From positions 1 through 9,908 of the forward strand of contig JAHCKF010000096.1 in NCBI GenBank assembly GCA_026125925.1: 9,908 nucleotides of DNA, in the 5' to 3' direction. A model generated the notes under the pieces. That model had not been told where the DNA came from. It ran no database searches and saw nothing but the letters and a program-made list of their open reading frames with translations. Positions within the stretch are counted from its first letter, which is position 1; each line of letters starts with the position of its first letter. This stretch comes from Pseudolabrys sp. GTDB lineage: Bacteria; Pseudomonadota; Alphaproteobacteria; Rhizobiales; Xanthobacteraceae. Positions 7,440 through 9,908 of this stretch are shown here, in pieces. Both the position numbers and the translations under genes were made by a program.

Positions 7440-7496
7440 GTCCCGGCTCAGCGGTGCACCACTCCGCTACGCTTCGTGCTGCACCGCGTCCGGGAC
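7440..7496. repeat. Palindromic element 2, sharing arms with element 1
   Basis: It has the same outer arms as element 1, GTCCCGG (7440-7446) and CCGGGAC (7490-7496), plus an inner perfect pair GCGGTGCA (7451-7458) with TGCACCGC (7480-7487), and a loop region at 7459-7479. It differs inside from element 1. It lies 30 nt before the ppx stop. The last 30 nt of the gap (7497-7526) hold nothing else except GGAGG/CCTCC arms that straddle the ppx stop codon. Confidence 0.75.
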
Positions 7497-7526
7497 AAGT
7501 CACACGCCCCCCGGAATGACGGAGGA

Positions 7527-9116
7527 TTAAACCTCCACCACCGCTTCGCGGCCGATGAGGCGCGCAAGCTGGCGGACGCGGCCCGAGACGCGGTCGGTGG
7601 CGAGCTTCTTGTAGTCGCCGGTAAGCTTGAGCACGAGCTTGCCGCGCTCCACCTTGAGCGGCACCCTCGGCAGCACGCCGTCCTGTCCGGCGGTCAGGAT
7701 ATAGGCGACGCGCATTGCCGCCCCTAACACCCGGGCGCGGTCGAGGATATAGGGCGTCGCCAGTTCGCGCAGCCGCGACGGCAACTCTTCCTCGTTCAGC
7801 CCGGTGTGACGCAGGAACACCGACAGCGCCATGTAGGTGCGCGAGGGATGGTCGATGGCGACGAACGGGCCATGGGCGATGATGTTCATGGCCTGCTCGC
7901 CGCGATAATCCGGATGCGCGCGCCAGCCGATATCGGCCAGCAGACAAGCGGCGTGACGCAGCCGCTTCTCGTCGGCGCTCTCCTTCAAGCCGGATGAGGC
8001 GATGAAGCGGTCGGTCCAGTCGACCAGCTCCTCGCCATGCTTCGGCGCGCGCGAGCGGAGCACATTGAGATCGGCGGCCGCGGCGATCAGGGGATCGCGT
8101 TCCCTCTCCTTCTCGCCGAGCAGTGAATAAAGAAGGCCTTCGCGCACGCCCATCGCCGAGACGACGACCTCCTGCGGCCGGACGCTGCGCACCAGATTTT
8201 CCAGCACCAGCGCCGCGTAAGCCAGCAACGGCCGGCGCGCGGCGTTGACGACTTCGATCTTCGACAGGGTCTCGGTATCGACGCGATGCACCAGCCGCGA
8301 GAACTCCAGCGCCTCGCGTGCCGAGATGCGGTAGTTGTGCATGACGTGGAACGGATAGCCGGTCTGCCACATGTGCAGTCGCGCCAGCGCGCGCCAGGTA
8401 CCGCCAACGGCGTAGAGCGTGCGCCCCTTGCCGTCCTCGAGGATGTCGAGATTGTTGAACGCCTTCTCGACGAGCTTTTCGGCCTTCTTGATCGAGCGGC
8501 CGGTCAGGTCCTGCAGGGCCAGACCACCGAGCGGCAAAGTCAAACCGTGGCGCACGCGCGAGCCGCGCACATCGACCAGTTCCAGTGAACCGCCGCCGAG
8601 GTCGCCGACGATGCCGTCGGGATTGTGAATGCCGGAAACGACGCCGAACGCAGTGAGCTGCGCCTCGCGCTTGCCCGACAGGATCTCGATGCGCGTCGCC
8701 AGGATGGTTTCCGCCGCCGAAATGAAGGCGCGGCCATTGCGCGCGTCGCGGCAGGCCGCGGTGGCGATGGCATAGATGCGAACGACGTGCTGGATGTCGC
8801 ACAGCGCCTTGAAGCGCACCAGCGCATTGAGCGCAGTGTCGATGGCGTCCTGCGCCAGCAGGCCCGTGGTTTGCACTTGGCGGCCGAGACCGGCGAGCAC
8901 CTTCTCGTTGAAGATCGGCGTCGGCGAACGCGTCAGCCCTTCGTAAATGACGAGGCGGACCGAGTTCGAGCCGATGTCGATGACGGCAAGCGCGGGGCCG
9001 TGATCGAGACGGCCTTTGACGGTTTCCACTTTGGGCAATTTGTTCGCCGCCTTACGCGCCTTCGATGAGGCGGCGGATGAGGCTGCGCGGCGACGATTCT
9101 TTGAGCGATTTCCCAC
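7527..9116 (-). CDS. ppx: Exopolyphosphatase (Ppx/GppA family)
   Basis: At 529 aa from the GTG at 9116. The enzyme releases phosphate from the ends of inorganic polyphosphate, and some relatives also hydrolyse pppGpp. The actin-like ATPase-fold domains carry [17 protein letters not shown] (44-60, phosphate loop 1), [13 protein letters not shown] (116-128), the conserved catalytic Glu151 in SGKREAQL, and [13 protein letters not shown] (168-180, phosphate loop 2). A C-terminal HD-like helical region follows from about 340, with [16 protein letters not shown] (387-402). Residues 1-40 are a Ser/Ala/Arg/Lys-rich tail outside the fold. The GTG start overlaps the ppk end by 65 nt and lacks a good ribosome site. 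A TTG at 9038 (codon 27), 13 nt after the ppk stop with AAGG upstream, or a GTG at 9029, would remove the overlap and still keep the whole domain. It is downstream of ppk in the same operon and convergent with ltaE. Confidence 0.93.
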   Translation of the reverse strand: MGNRSKNRRRAASSAASSKARKAANKLPKVETVKGRLDHGPALAVIDIGSNSVRLVIYEGLTRSPTPIFNEKVLAGLGRQVQTTGLLAQDAIDTALNALVRFKALCDIQHVVRIYAIATAACRDARNGRAFISAAETILATRIEILSGKREAQLTAFGVVSGIHNPDGIVGDLGGGSLELVDVRGSRVRHGLTLPLGGLALQDLTGRSIKKAEKLVEKAFNNLDILEDGKGRTLYAVGGTWRALARLHMWQTGYPFHVMHNYRISAREALEFSRLVHRVDTETLSKIEVVNAARRPLLAYAALVLENLVRSVRPQEVVVSAMGVREGLLYSLLGEKERERDPLIAAAADLNVLRSRAPKHGEELVDWTDRFIASSGLKESADEKRLRHAACLLADIGWRAHPDYRGEQAMNIIAHGPFVAIDHPSRTYMALSVFLRHTGLNEEELPSRLRELATPYILDRARVLGAAMRVAYILTAGQDGVLPRVPLKVERGKLVLKLTGDYKKLATDRVSGRVRQLARLIGREAVVEV

Positions 9117-9908
9117 GGCCCGACAAACTCGGATTCGTCATGAAGTACTTGTGGGCGTTGAAGGGTTCCTCGCCCGGCCCGGCCTTTATGCGCGTCGAGG
9201 CGCCGTCCGGCAAGACCTTCCAGCTCTGCTCGTTGTCCCTGAAATTGGCGACCATGATCTGGCCGAGCACCTGCTCGTGTACCGTCGGGTTGACGATCGG
9301 GCATAGCACCTCGACGCGGCGATCGAGATTGCGCGGCATCATGTCGGCAGACGAAAAATAAACCGCGGCCTTCGGATGCGGCAGCGCATGGCCGTCGCCG
9401 AAGCAATAGATGCGTGCGTGTTCGAGGAAGCGTCCGACGATCGACTTGACCCGGATGTTCTCCGACAGGCCGGGCACGCCGGGCCGCAGGCAACAAATAC
9501 CGCGGACGACGAGATCGATCTGAACGCCGGCGGCGGAGGCATCGTACAGCGCGTCGATGATGCCGGGATCGACCAGCGCGTTCATCTTCATCCAGATCGC
9601 GGCCGGCTTGCCAGCGCGGGCGTTCGCGGCCTCGCGGCCGATATGATCGAGGATGCGCTTGCGCAGGGATACCGGCGACATCGCCATGCGCTCGAGCTCG
9701 GCCGGCTCGGCGTAGCCGGTGATGTAGTTGAAGATGCGGGCGACGTCGCGCGCGATCACCGGGTCGGCGGTGAAGAACGACAGGTCGGTATAGATGCGCG
9801 CGGTCACCGGGTGATAGTTGCCGGTGCCGACATGGCAGTAGGTCGCCAGCGTGCCGCCTTCGCGCCGCACCACGAGCGACAGCTTGGCGTGGGTCTTGAG
9901 CTCGATGA
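9052..9908 (-). CDS. ppk: Polyphosphate kinase 1, C-terminal part (cut by window edge)
   Basis: The last 284 residues are visible; the N-terminal half lies beyond the right edge. The enzyme reversibly transfers the ATP gamma-phosphate to polyphosphate, usually at the membrane. The visible part is the phospholipase D-like catalytic region. It holds [17 protein letters not shown], whose His corresponds to the autophosphorylated His435 of the E. coli enzyme, then [22 protein letters not shown] segment typical of PPK1, RGICCLRPG, and [11 protein letters not shown], whose His matches E. coli His592. [17 protein letters not shown] follows, and the C-terminal [13 protein letters not shown] is typical. 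The stop is TAA at 9054-9052. The ppx frame begins within or just after this end, so the two are probably translationally coupled. The family is not in doubt. Confidence 0.96.
   Translation of the reverse strand, partial: IELKTHAKLSLVVRREGGTLATYCHVGTGNYHPVTARIYTDLSFFTADPVIARDVARIFNYITGYAEPAELERMAMSPVSLRKRILDHIGREAANARAGKPAAIWMKMNALVDPGIIDALYDASAAGVQIDLVVRGICCLRPGVPGLSENIRVKSIVGRFLEHARIYCFGDGHALPHPKAAVYFSSADMMPRNLDRRVEVLCPIVNPTVHEQVLGQIMVANFRDNEQSWKVLPDGASTRIKAGPGEEPFNAHKYFMTNPSLSGRGKSLKESSPRSLIRRLIEGA

Noticed and set aside
7521..7536. GGAGG/CCTCC inverted repeat around the ppx stop codon
   Set aside because: Only 5 bp and partly coding; likely chance.
7435..8802. 455-codon minus-strand frame overlapping ppx
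   Set aside because: Arg-rich shifted frame of ppx without domain features.

Overview
This window is a GC-rich stretch of bacterial chromosome. The protein families, the gene neighbourhood (ppk-ppx near rnd and aspS) and the interspersed palindromic repeats suggest an alphaproteobacterium of the order Hyphomicrobiales (Rhizobiales), near Bradyrhizobium, Rhodopseudomonas or Pseudolabrys. That placement comes from protein style and gene order recalled from memory, not from a search. I see no mobile element, CRISPR array, tRNA or rRNA.

Layout. (1) On the minus strand at the left edge is the N-terminal part of an exported amidohydrolase-fold protein (1-553), followed upstream by aspS (646-2445), an aspartyl-tRNA synthetase of the probably non-discriminating type. 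A perfect 8-bp hairpin with a GAAA loop lies between them. (2) A 181-bp divergent intergenic region (2446-2626) holds a perfect 18-bp palindrome and a candidate aspS promoter. (3) Four plus-strand genes follow as a likely operon: a thiamine-diphosphate enzyme of unknown substrate (2627-4348), ribonuclease D (4396-5547), a PxpA/LamB-YcsF protein (5552-6319) and a low-specificity threonine aldolase (6316-7350). Spacing tightens along the series: 47 nt, then 4 nt, then a 4-nt ATGA overlap. (4) The convergent gap 7351-7526 holds two adjacent palindromic elements with identical outer arms that can also pair with each other. (5) On the minus strand, running in from the right edge, are the C-terminal half of polyphosphate kinase (ppk, 9052-9908) and exopolyphosphatase (ppx, 7527-9116), which overlap or nearly abut.

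How the genes work together. The right-hand pair makes and breaks down polyphosphate. aspS and rnd serve translation and RNA processing. pxpA and ltaE act on small amino-acid-derived molecules (5-oxoproline; threonine or allo-threonine). The thiamine-diphosphate enzyme has no assigned substrate, and sharing a transcript with rnd does not define one. Most of the window is ordinary housekeeping sequence. The points most worth a second look are the divergent-promoter palindrome, the tandem palindromes at the convergent junction, the Asn-to-Asp change at the cofactor-metal position of the thiamine enzyme with its basic tail, and the start-site ambiguities of ppx and aspS. I did not find a clear candidate for a wholly new system.
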